DNA of 64,000 nucleotides from an uncultured Colwellia sp. (lineage in GTDB: Bacteria > Pseudomonadota > Gammaproteobacteria > Enterobacterales > Alteromonadaceae), in NCBI GenBank assembly GCA_913058395.1, contig CAJXQI010000024.1:1-64000 (forward strand). The letters are read 5' to 3'. The notes under the pieces are model-generated. The model was not told where the DNA came from. It saw only the letters and a list, made by a program, of their open reading frames with translations, and made no database searches. The translations under genes and the position numbers were made by a program. Below are positions 20,101-27,777 of this stretch, one piece after another; within the stretch, counting starts at the first letter, position 1; each line of letters starts with the position of its first letter.

Positions 20101-20398
20101 GGAGTCGATGAAAGCTAAAGTTGTTGTTGCGCAAAATGGTCAAGAAGCGTTAGATCTTTTGCCATTGGAGAATATCGACCTAGTGTTGATGGATATTCAA
20201 ATGCCTGTGATGGACGGTTTAACGGCAACTCAGCATATTCGTGCTCAAAAGCAATATAAAAACCTGCCAATTTTCGCGATGACAGCCCATGCACGTGAAG
20301 AAGATAAACAGCAGTGTTTAGCGGCGGGAATGAATTTACATCTCGCTAAACCTATCACCTTAAAAGCGTTGAAAGATAATATTTTATCAATCAAGTAG
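17120..20398 (+). CDS. Orphan hybrid sensor histidine kinase (sensor-PAS-HisKA-HATPase-pseudo-REC-REC)
   Basis: 1092 residues, inner membrane. Membrane helix about 18-39. Long periplasmic sensor (about 40-342, Cache-like with LGMGVYLNNKMLGAVLIDINTAGLYDYL). Second helix about 344-366. Coiled coil about 420-447. PAS about 453-575. HisKA with FLANMSHEIRTPINAI, phospho-acceptor His about 591. HATPase with NLLNNAIKFT (N box) and GGTGLGLSICQNI (G box). Residues about 820-965 look like a degenerate receiver without an acceptor Asp. True receiver from about 973 (RILLVEDNVVNQ) with acceptor in LVLMDIQMPVMDG (about 1024) and MTAHA. No HPt domain, so phosphotransfer needs an external HPt. GTG start. No response regulator gene adjoins; the nearest is 3.3 kb away. 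Signal unknown. Confidence 0.93.
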   Translation: MFPQDSKEQLFQRYNKSVIAVFTVIMLVTFIVTFYRYYVAREIQNDNRLAELTEQGIQLNDRLTRNVETLTGMRDLAEYYLQFPEELPSKIPALRQEGKYFYLNKPRQNLARQTRVMTGNITGIGRIDTFNTSFQQELIMANALTPAFVTAQESIKEANWLYYISMRRFVNLYPWVPRSIWQYSDQSLTNSLMLKIKASDHHDDKFWSRPYVDSAGKGLNTALGMGVYLNNKMLGAVLIDINTAGLYDYLPEVVDEDHGYIIVDKHSHVLLHKKNDNLTLNTRTAFSDAAPEQLNKFSYQSLLDAAPSGEVGDWVLQKQNLAINGWILLEYHKKTSFYAASNYRFLAIFIGLFLGLFTLLVIIYYVTHRTFIAPSKQFINHIENCSAGDPGKIKPSDEWRHWFKIVEDLFGDNRSLLQRLKDQNNELDLRVKEKTQALLFKSEQHQRDYALLRSVMNAIPDYILFNDPQGRLIGCNQTVEKLLLQKEMDILGGQTDEFIAKSLGDDVANSVYADYQGMLEEAVQQTVSTEGKTYEIYKAPFYGEDSIALGNIILIRDVTQQFEINRALKRAKNQAEEANKIKSQFLANMSHEIRTPINAIQGMCILLEQSLLNKIQQQYLSNAQTASNSLLFLVDELLDSAKVESGNMSIHMEDSALEDIVSQAINLNISSVVDKKLAFKVSIASNVPLHLNTDSMRLVQVLSNLLNNAIKFTQQGEIDLSVTVNTVFDNDGIPREEKIFFTVKDSGIGIEKSKQASLFEAFKQADDSMTRVYGGTGLGLSICQNITQLLNGEITIRSELGHGAEFTVALPLKQAEPNGKFPERLTEIKAALADYSMINLAVELPESLQQNLKDIEQSVFSIASINELNKANVKSKSILLLSNVQTQQEFSELDIALIASKVEIVALCQPISNVISKQLLEQFSAHKIDYILLELPLYRQAIVKLAAEVTRLQLNSKPEKTVPMDSSTEDNLSGMRILLVEDNVVNQLVAIKLLESMKAKVVVAQNGQEALDLLPLENIDLVLMDIQMPVMDGLTATQHIRAQKQYKNLPIFAMTAHAREEDKQQCLAAGMNLHLAKPITLKALKDNILSIK

Positions 20399-20448
20399 GC
20401 AAAAATTTAAATTATTTTTATTACAGTGAAATGAGTTCAGGTAGCATT

Positions 20449-21405
20449 TTATTCTTTGGCGAGAGCAAAAAAAGGTTCAGCGTAATAACGACCATTACGA
20501 ATAGAAAATTCTGAATCGGGAGATGTTTCGCCAACTTTCATCATTGCAGGGCCTGTAGGCTCAAGCAACACGTAATTAGTACCCTCTACATTAATGGTTA
20601 ATTCATCACCTTCTGCAGGAATATTAATTGCCAGTAACGCGTGATTATCAATAAATACCAACATCATTTTAATGCGTGGCATTAATGACCTAAAAATAGC
20701 GGCAGTTAAGGTTACTTTGCTATCGCAGTCTCCTTGATTTTCCCAAAGTATTCTTAGTGGCGGATTAAAACCTGCACCGGTAGAGTCAACTCTAGATTCT
20801 AAAGTTGAATAAGGGATACTTTGCACAAAGCCGAGCACGTAATTGCTGACCTCACGAATATTTTGTATTGATACCTTATCGAGAATTAGGGTTTTTAATG
20901 GTTTAAAATCAACGACTGATTCTTCAGCAAAGCGAGCATGATCAGGTTTGATTGCGATACTATTATCATAAGAAATAAATTGCTGATAAAAATTATCATC
21001 TAAATATTCCTGCATTAATTCATCTTCAAGTTTTTCTATATCCTTAAATGTTTGATCAAGTGCTTTTTGATTTTGGCTTTTAAGCTCTATATGCATTTCA
21101 TTGCCAGCACCTAAAAAAGAAACATGAACACCGTTATTTTGCTTACTCAGTGCTCTCTTTATACCTTGATTCACCGACCTTTTAGCATGCTCAGCTCTAT
21201 AGGCTTTAAAGTTTCTAAAGCGATCAAACAAGATTGCTTTATCAATAGAGAAATTTAATGATTGATTTTCTTGGTTTTGATCTTGCCATTGATAGTCAAA
21301 CTGAACGCTATTACCGACAGTTTTTTTAGAAAAGCTAAGCTGTTTGGCAGAAAGGGAGCCATGAAAAGATAACATTAAAACAGCAGAGGCAATAATAAGC
21401 TTCAA
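20449..21405 (-). CDS. Exported transglutaminase-like protein
   Basis: 318 residues from a TTG at 21405, chosen because TAAGG lies six bases upstream and the frame then opens with a typical signal peptide (MKLIIASAVLMLSFHGSLSA). A TTG at 21462 is a possible longer start (337 residues). The C-terminal half has the three elements of the transglutaminase-like cysteine protease fold: Cys in NQGDCDSKVTLTAAIFRSL, His in FIDNHALLAINIP, and an acidic residue in VLLEPTGPAMMKVGE. The N-terminal half is not recognised. It would act in the periplasm. Isolated gene, convergent with the hybrid kinase with no obvious terminator between. Confidence 0.75.
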   Translation of the reverse strand: MKLIIASAVLMLSFHGSLSAKQLSFSKKTVGNSVQFDYQWQDQNQENQSLNFSIDKAILFDRFRNFKAYRAEHAKRSVNQGIKRALSKQNNGVHVSFLGAGNEMHIELKSQNQKALDQTFKDIEKLEDELMQEYLDDNFYQQFISYDNSIAIKPDHARFAEESVVDFKPLKTLILDKVSIQNIREVSNYVLGFVQSIPYSTLESRVDSTGAGFNPPLRILWENQGDCDSKVTLTAAIFRSLMPRIKMMLVFIDNHALLAINIPAEGDELTINVEGTNYVLLEPTGPAMMKVGETSPDSEFSIRNGRYYAEPFFALAKE

Positions 21406-21558
21406 AATAAACCTTATGACAAAATACTCACCGCTTAAGCTTACGTTAAATTTTATCCGCAAGCTAATTTCTAGTTATCACTTTACATTTACTGTGTTTA
21501 ATATATATTCAAACAACTGTTTTAAATAATTGTTTCAATCGTGTGTTCGGAGAAAGTG

Positions 21559-23337
21559 ATGGCTGACTATCAAGTGCCTTTAAAAGATATGAGTTTTTTA
21601 TTATATGACGTATTTAAAGCTGACCAGCTTTGGCAGTCATTACCTACCTTGGCAGAACGTGTTGACAAAGAAACCGCCGAAGCTATTTTGCAAGAATGCG
21701 CAAAAATAACGGAGCAAGAAATTGCTCCATTATCGCGTAATGGTGATGAAGTAGGCGTTAGCTTTAAAGATGGCAAAGTCACAACAGTACCGGGTTATAA
21801 ACAAGCCTTTGATACGTATGTTCAAGGTGGCTGGACTTCATTAGGTGGTGATCCTGAGTTTGGTGGTATGGGTATGCCGAAAATGTTGACGGCATTTCAT
21901 GAAGAAATGCTATGTTCAGCGGACATTTCTTTTTCTTTATATCCTGGTCTGACTGCTGGCGCGGGATTGTCATTAGCTAAACATGGTAGCGAAGCGCTGA
22001 AAAGTCGTTACTTAACTCGTATGTATGCTGGTGAATGGAGTGCGACCATGTGCTTAACAGAATCACATGCGGGCACCGATCTTGGTATGATCAGAACTAA
22101 AGCAATTCCTCAAGACGATGACAGTTATTTAGTTTCTGGTACTAAAATATTTATTACTGCTGGCGAACATGACTTAACTGACAATATCGTACATTTAGTA
22201 TTGGCTAAGCTACCTGATGCTCCGGCAGGTCCCCGAGGAATTTCATTATTCTTAGTGCCAAAATTCTTGGTTAATGACGATGAAACTTTAGGTGAGTTCA
22301 ACAATGTCACCTGTGGTTCAATTGAACATAAAATGGGCATTCATGCCTCGGCAACCTGTGTGATGAATTTCGATGGCGCTAAAGGCTATTTAGTTGGTGA
22401 ACTCAATAAAGGCCTAGCCTGTATGTTTACCATGATGAACTTTGAACGTATTGGTGTTGGTATTCAAGGGCTTGGTGCTGCGGTACGCTCATACCAAAAT
22501 GCTTTGGAATACGCTAAAGATAGAATTCAAGGTCGTTCATTAACTGGCGTTAAATCACCAGACGCACAGGCTGATTCACTGATGGTACATGGCGATGTTC
22601 GTCGTATGTTATTGAACATGAAAGCGATGAATGAAGGTTCACGTGCTCTTTCAACTTATATCGCCATGCAGTTAGATATTGCGACATACGGTAGCGGTGA
22701 AGCAAAACAAAAAGCGGATCATTTAGTTGCCCTGATGACACCAATAGCGAAAGCATTTTTTACTGACTTAGGCTTTGAAAGTACAGTTGCTGGACAACAA
22801 ATTTTCGGTGGTCACGGTTATGTACGTGAATGGGGACAAGAGCAATTAGTTCGTGATACTCGTATATCTCAAATTTATGAAGGTACCAACGGTGTGCAAG
22901 CCATGGACTTAATGGCACGAAAAGTTGCAGGTAGTAAAGGCGAACTGGTAAAAGTGTTTGCTGAAGAAGTACAAAGTTACATTGCAGATACTAGCTCAGC
23001 ACAGATGCAAGAGTTTATTCAGCCTTTAGCAAGTGCAACGCAAGACTTAGTGCAATTAACTGATGATATTTTAAGCTCAGCTAAAAATAACCCTGAAGAA
23101 TTAGGTTGTGCTGCTAACGACTATTTGCATGTATTTGGTTACACAGCGATGGCATTTGTATGGGCAAAAATGGCTGAAGTTTCGTTTGCTGCCGATGAAA
23201 GTAGTGAGTTCCACCAAAGTAAAATTCATACAGCACGTTACTTTTATGCTCGACTATTACCACGCTGTGGCTCATTAATCGCCTCCGCAAAAGCAGGTAG
23301 TGAAACAATGTTCGACATGCCAGAGAACTTATTTTAA
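21559..23337 (+). CDS. Acyl-CoA dehydrogenase with extra C-terminal domain (DmdC-like)
   Basis: FAD-dependent acyl-CoA dehydrogenase of 592 residues from the ATG at 21559, which has GGAG six bases upstream. The long form has an N-terminal extension (MADYQVPLKDMSFLLYDVF), the central flavin domain (MCLTESHAGTDLGMIRTKA, YLVSGTKIFITAGEHD), the four-helix domain (FERIGVGIQGLGAAVRSYQNAL, ARDRIQG-like DRIQGRSL) and GGHGYVREWGQEQLVRDTRISQIYEGTNGVQA with the catalytic-base region. The C-terminal 130 residues form the extra domain of the ~600-residue class. That class includes DmdC (3-methylmercaptopropionyl-CoA dehydrogenase of DMSP breakdown) and long-chain enzymes. No dmdB or dmdD neighbours, so general fatty-acid oxidation is equally likely. 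Confidence 0.92.
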   Translation: MADYQVPLKDMSFLLYDVFKADQLWQSLPTLAERVDKETAEAILQECAKITEQEIAPLSRNGDEVGVSFKDGKVTTVPGYKQAFDTYVQGGWTSLGGDPEFGGMGMPKMLTAFHEEMLCSADISFSLYPGLTAGAGLSLAKHGSEALKSRYLTRMYAGEWSATMCLTESHAGTDLGMIRTKAIPQDDDSYLVSGTKIFITAGEHDLTDNIVHLVLAKLPDAPAGPRGISLFLVPKFLVNDDETLGEFNNVTCGSIEHKMGIHASATCVMNFDGAKGYLVGELNKGLACMFTMMNFERIGVGIQGLGAAVRSYQNALEYAKDRIQGRSLTGVKSPDAQADSLMVHGDVRRMLLNMKAMNEGSRALSTYIAMQLDIATYGSGEAKQKADHLVALMTPIAKAFFTDLGFESTVAGQQIFGGHGYVREWGQEQLVRDTRISQIYEGTNGVQAMDLMARKVAGSKGELVKVFAEEVQSYIADTSSAQMQEFIQPLASATQDLVQLTDDILSSAKNNPEELGCAANDYLHVFGYTAMAFVWAKMAEVSFAADESSEFHQSKIHTARYFYARLLPRCGSLIASAKAGSETMFDMPENLF

Positions 23338-23363
23338 GCATATTGTTTGCTTTTTCACCGAAC

Positions 23364-23397
23364 AAGCCAATTCAATAAAATGAATTGGCTTTTTTTT
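23364..23397 (+). terminator. Rho-independent terminator after the acyl-CoA dehydrogenase
   Basis: Perfect 11-bp stem AAGCCAATTCA / TGAATTGGCTT, loop ATAAAA, then seven T, 27 bp after the stop codon. Confidence 0.95.
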
Positions 23398-23650
23398 GCA
23401 AAAAATTAAGGTGAATAGACTGATTACAAGGTAAAATTCCGCAAGTTCCTACTTTGATAAATTCATCTCGAAACTTATCCGCACAGTAAAATAAATCATC
23501 TGTGGAAATAGCGTTCAACAATCCTACTAACCTGTCTTTGTATGGCGGTTACATAATGTTACTGGGCTAGCAACATAATCATACCTTTTTGTTGCTTTAA
23601 GACATTTATACTTTGCAAATCGGACTTGCCAATTTTTTGTGGAATAATTT

Positions 23651-24379
23651 ATGTTTGGTTTAAAAAAAGAAATGCCAGTTGAAAGTAGTATGAAAAAAAT
23701 ACTACTCATTGAAGACGATCGCATGGTATCGAATTTAATTAAATCGTTTTTAGAAAAATCCAATTTTATTGTGCATCAAGTCTTTCGCGGAGATTTAGCG
23801 CGCGAAGCGATTAGCCAATATAAGCCTGATTTAGTTATTCTCGATATTGGTCTACCCAAACTAGATGGTTTTCACGTTTGCCATGAAATACGTGAAATTT
23901 ACGACGAACCTATTATTGTCTTAACGGCACGTGAAACCGATGAAGAACAAATAAGCGCCTTTAAATTAGGTGCCGATGACTTTATTACTAAGCCAGTTTC
24001 ACCAAATGTATTAAAAGTCAGACTTGATGCTATGTTACGCCGTAAACCTGCAAAGGAAGAACGTCCGTTACACGCTTTTAGAGTTGGCAATATAGCCTTG
24101 TATCCGCAAGCTAATAAATGTGAAATTGATGGTCGGCTAATTCGTTTAAGCTCATTTGAATTTCAGCTACTTGCTTTGTTATTGCGGAATGTCGGTCGAG
24201 TGATGACGCGTGACGCCATTTATAATGTTTTGTTAAACCGCGAATATAATGGTGTAGAACGTACCGTTGATGTTCGTATTTCAAAGTTACGTGATAAATT
24301 AATCAATGAAGGGATGAAATGTGCCCGTATTGAAACCGTTTGGGGTAAAGGTTACATATTAAATGAAACGGCGGGTTAA
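23651..24379 (+). CDS. Orphan OmpR-family response regulator
   Basis: 242 residues: receiver domain (about 14-128) with KILLIEDDRMVSN, acceptor Asp in LVILDIGLPKLDGF, Thr in VLTARE and Lys in FITKPVSP; then a winged-helix DNA-binding domain (about 145-240) with LSSFEFQLLALLLRNVGRVMTRDAIYN and GVERTVDVRISKLRDKL. The receiver resembles RstA-type regulators. No histidine kinase gene is adjacent. The ATG at 23651 has GGAA upstream; an internal ATG at 23690 would begin directly at the receiver. A strong terminator follows, so it is a single-gene unit. Target genes unknown. Confidence 0.93.
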   Translation: MFGLKKEMPVESSMKKILLIEDDRMVSNLIKSFLEKSNFIVHQVFRGDLAREAISQYKPDLVILDIGLPKLDGFHVCHEIREIYDEPIIVLTARETDEEQISAFKLGADDFITKPVSPNVLKVRLDAMLRRKPAKEERPLHAFRVGNIALYPQANKCEIDGRLIRLSSFEFQLLALLLRNVGRVMTRDAIYNVLLNREYNGVERTVDVRISKLRDKLINEGMKCARIETVWGKGYILNETAG

Positions 24380-24410
24380 CTGCCAAAAAAGCGGATGAAT
24401 TTGAAAACTA

Positions 24411-24437
24411 AAAAGGCCAATATTATTGGCCTTTTTT
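24411..24437 (+). terminator. Rho-independent terminator after the response regulator
   Basis: 11-bp stem AAAAGGCCAAT / ATTGGCCTTTT with a 3-base loop and trailing T. The A run on the left arm also makes it usable for the convergent gene on the minus strand. Confidence 0.93.
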
Positions 24438-24468
24438 GCATCTATTATCAATCACCTGTTTAACAATT

Positions 24469-25320
24469 CTAAAATGAATAGGTGGTACCAATAAGCGCCA
24501 TTTTTTGAGTGCTTTCATCAAGGGTTAAGGTGTTGCTGTTATCGCTTGTTAAATGACTTGAAGTTACTGCACCAATTAAGCTCCAGCGATCAGATAAATC
24601 AAAGCTGCCGATAACACCGACGGTTGCACTGGTTGATTGTTCATTGTTACCAATAAAACTTGGTGTCTGTGCTTGCCTTTCTAAATTCATAATACTTGGC
24701 ATTGAATCAATACTTTCTATACTAGCCGTGACCGACAAATCAAAACGTCCGCGGTTTATCAAACTATAGGCGCTGTGTAAAAAGGCTTTGAAGCTTTGCT
24801 CATTGGTATTATTGGTATCGCTATAGCCCGTTTCAGTGCGGAACCGACCAAACTGATATAAATCATTCTGGGCTAAATTAGGTACCAAAAATTGATTTGA
24901 AATTAGCGTAGGAAAATGACTCGATAACACATAGTTATTTTTTAAACTATATAGCCCAGTTTGAAATCTAAGATCAATTTGTTGCTGTAAATTTTTGACT
25001 TTATCAATGGTAAACAATTCTGCAGTAAATGAATCATTAGTAGCTATTTCATTGGCAAGTGAGTTTTCATTTTGCTGACTATTAACCGTTTCATTGTTAG
25101 TTAATTGTGTGCGGTCAGTTACCAAGTTTCCCCATTCTTTAAAAAGGTTTGAGGAGGTTTCAGCGTTATTTAATAACTTGGCTTCATCATTTGCTAGGTT
25201 AGTCGAAGCGGGAAAGATGTTGTCTGTTATGGGCTGTTCGTGGGCGTAACTTATCCCACTAATTTGGACCAGTGAAAAAAGTACAATGATATGTATATTA
25301 ATGGTTGAAGCCTGTTTCAT
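24469..25320 (-). CDS. Outer-membrane beta-barrel protein, distantly MipA/OmpV-like
   Basis: 283 residues from the ATG at 25320, which has AAGGGA six bases upstream; a GTG six codons earlier is less likely. Signal peptide MKQASTINIHIIVLFSLVQISGISYA. The N-terminal third is Asn/Thr-rich and unlike anything I recognise. The end, GVIGSFDLSDRWSLIGAVTSS followed by KMALIGTTYSF, closely parallels the end of the MipA/OmpV protein at 27778-28530 (GVIGTYKLSKNWTAIGAVTVT, NVALLGAVYSF). It ends in Phe, as outer-membrane barrels usually do. The shared C-terminus suggests a diverged paralogue with a replaced or degenerate N-terminal part. Function unknown. Confidence 0.65.
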   Translation of the reverse strand: MKQASTINIHIIVLFSLVQISGISYAHEQPITDNIFPASTNLANDEAKLLNNAETSSNLFKEWGNLVTDRTQLTNNETVNSQQNENSLANEIATNDSFTAELFTIDKVKNLQQQIDLRFQTGLYSLKNNYVLSSHFPTLISNQFLVPNLAQNDLYQFGRFRTETGYSDTNNTNEQSFKAFLHSAYSLINRGRFDLSVTASIESIDSMPSIMNLERQAQTPSFIGNNEQSTSATVGVIGSFDLSDRWSLIGAVTSSHLTSDNSNTLTLDESTQKMALIGTTYSF

Positions 25321-25647
25321 ATTATTCCCTTTACGCACTAAACTTGCCGTTAGACAAATTTGAAAACAGAGTAAAAATAGAGTTGGATTCGCTTGTTATT
25401 ATTTTCGAGCGATTATTTAACTATAGACAAGGAAAAGTGTGTTGCGAGAAAAAATAATATTTTTTCAGTTTTAACGTTAATTTAGATACTTTTATTTAGG
25501 TTAACGCTAGAATAATATTCGTCTAAAAGTTATTAAAAACCTTTTAATTTCATAGCCTGTAGTAGTTAAACAAATGGCTCTTGTAATGCTGATTTGGTTT
25601 TAGCTTATCAAAAATTAGAATAATAATTATTATTAGGGAGAAAGATA
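25321..25647. other. Divergent intergenic region (327 bp)
   Basis: Separates the MipA-like gene (minus) from the hydrolase-mlaA operon (plus), so promoters for both should lie here. Very A+T-rich around 25440-25530 and 25600-25640. No palindromic operator or hairpin stands out. AGGGAGAAAG before 25648 is the ribosome binding site of the hydrolase gene. Confidence 0.5.
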
Positions 25648-26946
25648 GTGCGCTTCGTAGCTTGTTTACTGATTGTTTTAATCACTGCGTGTAGTAGTAA
25701 GCCGCAAACGGAAGAGGTTGCGGTTAAAGCTGTTTGTGACCTAGAGTATTCTCGTTATCAAGCCACTGTCACTGGCTATTGCCAAGAGCCAAGAGCCGAT
25801 TTGTTAGCGTCGGTACCAGTCATTAATAAAAGTATTACTATAAAGCCCTTAGAAAAAATACCTGAGGTATTCTGGTTTAACAAAAAAATGAATTTTTCAT
25901 TGCTAAAGCAAGACTCAGTTGCACCGGTTATTTTTGTTATTGCCGGAACAGGTGCCGGTTACGACAGTGCTAAAATGATAAATTTACAAAAGAATTTCTA
26001 TCAGCAGGGTTATCACGTGATTTCCTTGTCATCACCTACCTTTGCCAACTTTATTGTTAACTCTAACAACACCAAGTACATGCCTGGCAACTTAGCGCAT
26101 GATGCTAAAGAGCTCTACGATGTAATGGAATTAGTGTGGCAACAAGTACAAGACGAAGACGAAGTTGAAGCATCGTCATTTGCTATCACTGGCTATAGTT
26201 TAGGTGGAGCACATTCTGCGTTTGTTTCACTGCTCGACGAAGAAAGAAAAGTATTTAACTTTGAAAAGGTGTTATTAATCAATCCGCCTGTAAGTCTGTA
26301 TCATTCCGTTAGCATTTTAGATCAATACTTTGATTTACGTAGTAACCGACATGCAGCCATTGCGATGTTCGATGAAATATTTAAGCGTTTTTCTGATGGC
26401 TATTCTGCACAAGAATCTTCAAACTTTGATCAAGACTCAATTTTTAGCTTGTTCAAAAATGCTAACTTAACTGAGGCGGAATTGAAATTGCTAATTGGAG
26501 CGTCATTTAGAATGTCATCGTCAGATATGATATTTGCCTTAGATACCAGCTTTAATAGCGGCGCTGTAACCTATAAAAATCATGATATTGATAAATTTGA
26601 AAGTTTAACTCACTCAATGCAGCGAGTTAGTGACATTACTTTTGTTAACTATTTTGAAGGCGCTATGTTGCCGCGAGCGCAATTGGAAAATGCCAACATA
26701 ACTAAAGATGAGTTAATTCATCGTTATAGTTTACATGCCATTGAGGATTACTTGAAAAACTCTGACAAAATACACTTAGTCACCAACAATGACGATATTA
26801 TTCTTGCGCCAGGTGAAGTTGAATATCTACAAAGCGTATTTACCGAGCGGGCAAAAATATTTCCTCGAGGCGGCCATTGCGGCAATATGGACAGAGTCAG
26901 CTTTGTTGAACATCTAAATGCAACATTTAGTCAGGGAGTAAAATAA
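25648..26946 (+). CDS. Alpha/beta-hydrolase lipoprotein encoded upstream of mlaA
   Basis: 432 residues from a GTG with a strong AGGGAG ribosome binding site. Lipoprotein signal MRFVACLLIVLITACSS, with lipobox Cys at 15. Hydrolase fold: VIFVIAGTGAGYDS (oxyanion-hole strand), nucleophile elbow FAITGYSLGGAHSAF with Ser about 184, and a late His in PRGGHCGNMD about 410. An acidic partner is plausible in LVTNNDDIILAPGE. The substrate is not evident; an ester or acyl bond in the envelope is likely. The stop overlaps the mlaA start by one base (TAATG), implying coupled translation and a linked role in phospholipid handling at the outer membrane. That link is inference. Hydrolase fold fairly sure, specificity unknown. 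Confidence 0.82.
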   Translation: MRFVACLLIVLITACSSKPQTEEVAVKAVCDLEYSRYQATVTGYCQEPRADLLASVPVINKSITIKPLEKIPEVFWFNKKMNFSLLKQDSVAPVIFVIAGTGAGYDSAKMINLQKNFYQQGYHVISLSSPTFANFIVNSNNTKYMPGNLAHDAKELYDVMELVWQQVQDEDEVEASSFAITGYSLGGAHSAFVSLLDEERKVFNFEKVLLINPPVSLYHSVSILDQYFDLRSNRHAAIAMFDEIFKRFSDGYSAQESSNFDQDSIFSLFKNANLTEAELKLLIGASFRMSSSDMIFALDTSFNSGAVTYKNHDIDKFESLTHSMQRVSDITFVNYFEGAMLPRAQLENANITKDELIHRYSLHAIEDYLKNSDKIHLVTNNDDIILAPGEVEYLQSVFTERAKIFPRGGHCGNMDRVSFVEHLNATFSQGVK

Positions 26947-27698
26947 TGCCAGCGTTAATTAATCAATATGCTAAAGCGATGTGTATTCTATTATCTTGTG
27001 GCTTAATGGCCTGTTCTGCAGTACCTGAACTAGAGCAAGATGCCGTAACACCAAAGGTTGAGCTGCCAAGTGATAATGAACTAGGGCTGATGAGCGCCTA
27101 TGCTGACCCTTGGGAAGGTTTTAATCGTCGTATGTATTACTTTAACGCCAAAGCAGATCAATACGTGCTGTTACCAGTAGTTTCAGGTTATAAAAAAGTT
27201 ACTCCCGATTTTGTTGAAACAGGAATAAACAACTTTTTTAACAACCTAGGTGAAATACCAACTTTTATCAACTCGCTGTTACAGTTGAAAATTTCTGTTG
27301 CTGGTGAAACTTTAGGGCGTTTTGCATTAAATTCGACTATTGGTTTAGCCGGTGTTTTTGATGTTGCAACGCCGATTGGTTTAGTTGAACAAAATGAAGA
27401 CTTCGGTCAAACATTAGGTTATTGGGGCGTAAACTCAGGTCCATATTTAGTTTTACCTTTACTCGGACCATCATCGTTACGCGATGCAACAGGTTTAGTG
27501 TTTGATAGCTTAGCCTACCAACAAGCCATTGATGAACTGGGCATGAAAGCAGATGAAGAATTGTTTTTATCATTACTGCAAAGTATTGACGCTAGAGCTT
27601 CATTACCATTTAGGTATTATTCGTCAGGCTCCGCATTTGAATATGAAAACTTACGCTTACTTTATATGAAGTATCGAGAAATTCAGATAGCACGTTAA
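26946..27698 (+). CDS. mlaA: Outer-membrane lipid asymmetry lipoprotein MlaA (VacJ)
   Basis: Removes misplaced phospholipids from the outer leaflet of the outer membrane and passes them to the periplasmic MlaC and the MlaFEDB ABC system. 250 residues. Lipoprotein signal ending GLMACSA. Family hallmarks: DPWEGFNRRMYYFN, the NNFFNNLGEIPTFINSLLQ helix, GRFALNSTIGLAGVFDVATPIGL, DFGQTLGYWGV and GPYLVLPLLGPSSLRD. All are well conserved. mlaFEDCB is not in the window, as is usual. Co-transcribed behind the hydrolase lipoprotein by a one-base overlap. Confidence 0.96.
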   Translation: MPALINQYAKAMCILLSCGLMACSAVPELEQDAVTPKVELPSDNELGLMSAYADPWEGFNRRMYYFNAKADQYVLLPVVSGYKKVTPDFVETGINNFFNNLGEIPTFINSLLQLKISVAGETLGRFALNSTIGLAGVFDVATPIGLVEQNEDFGQTLGYWGVNSGPYLVLPLLGPSSLRDATGLVFDSLAYQQAIDELGMKADEELFLSLLQSIDARASLPFRYYSSGSAFEYENLRLLYMKYREIQIAR

Positions 27699-27777
27699 TC
27701 TTAACGTCACAAAACTGCGTATAATGAACTCAGTAGCACTATAGCTTCAAAACATAAATTTTAGGAAGATGTTTAAA

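Noticed and set aside
21559-23337. Firm assignment of the acyl-CoA dehydrogenase as DmdC (DMSP demethylation pathway)
   Set aside because: The length and architecture fit, but no dmdA/B/D genes are nearby and the ~600-residue class has other functions.
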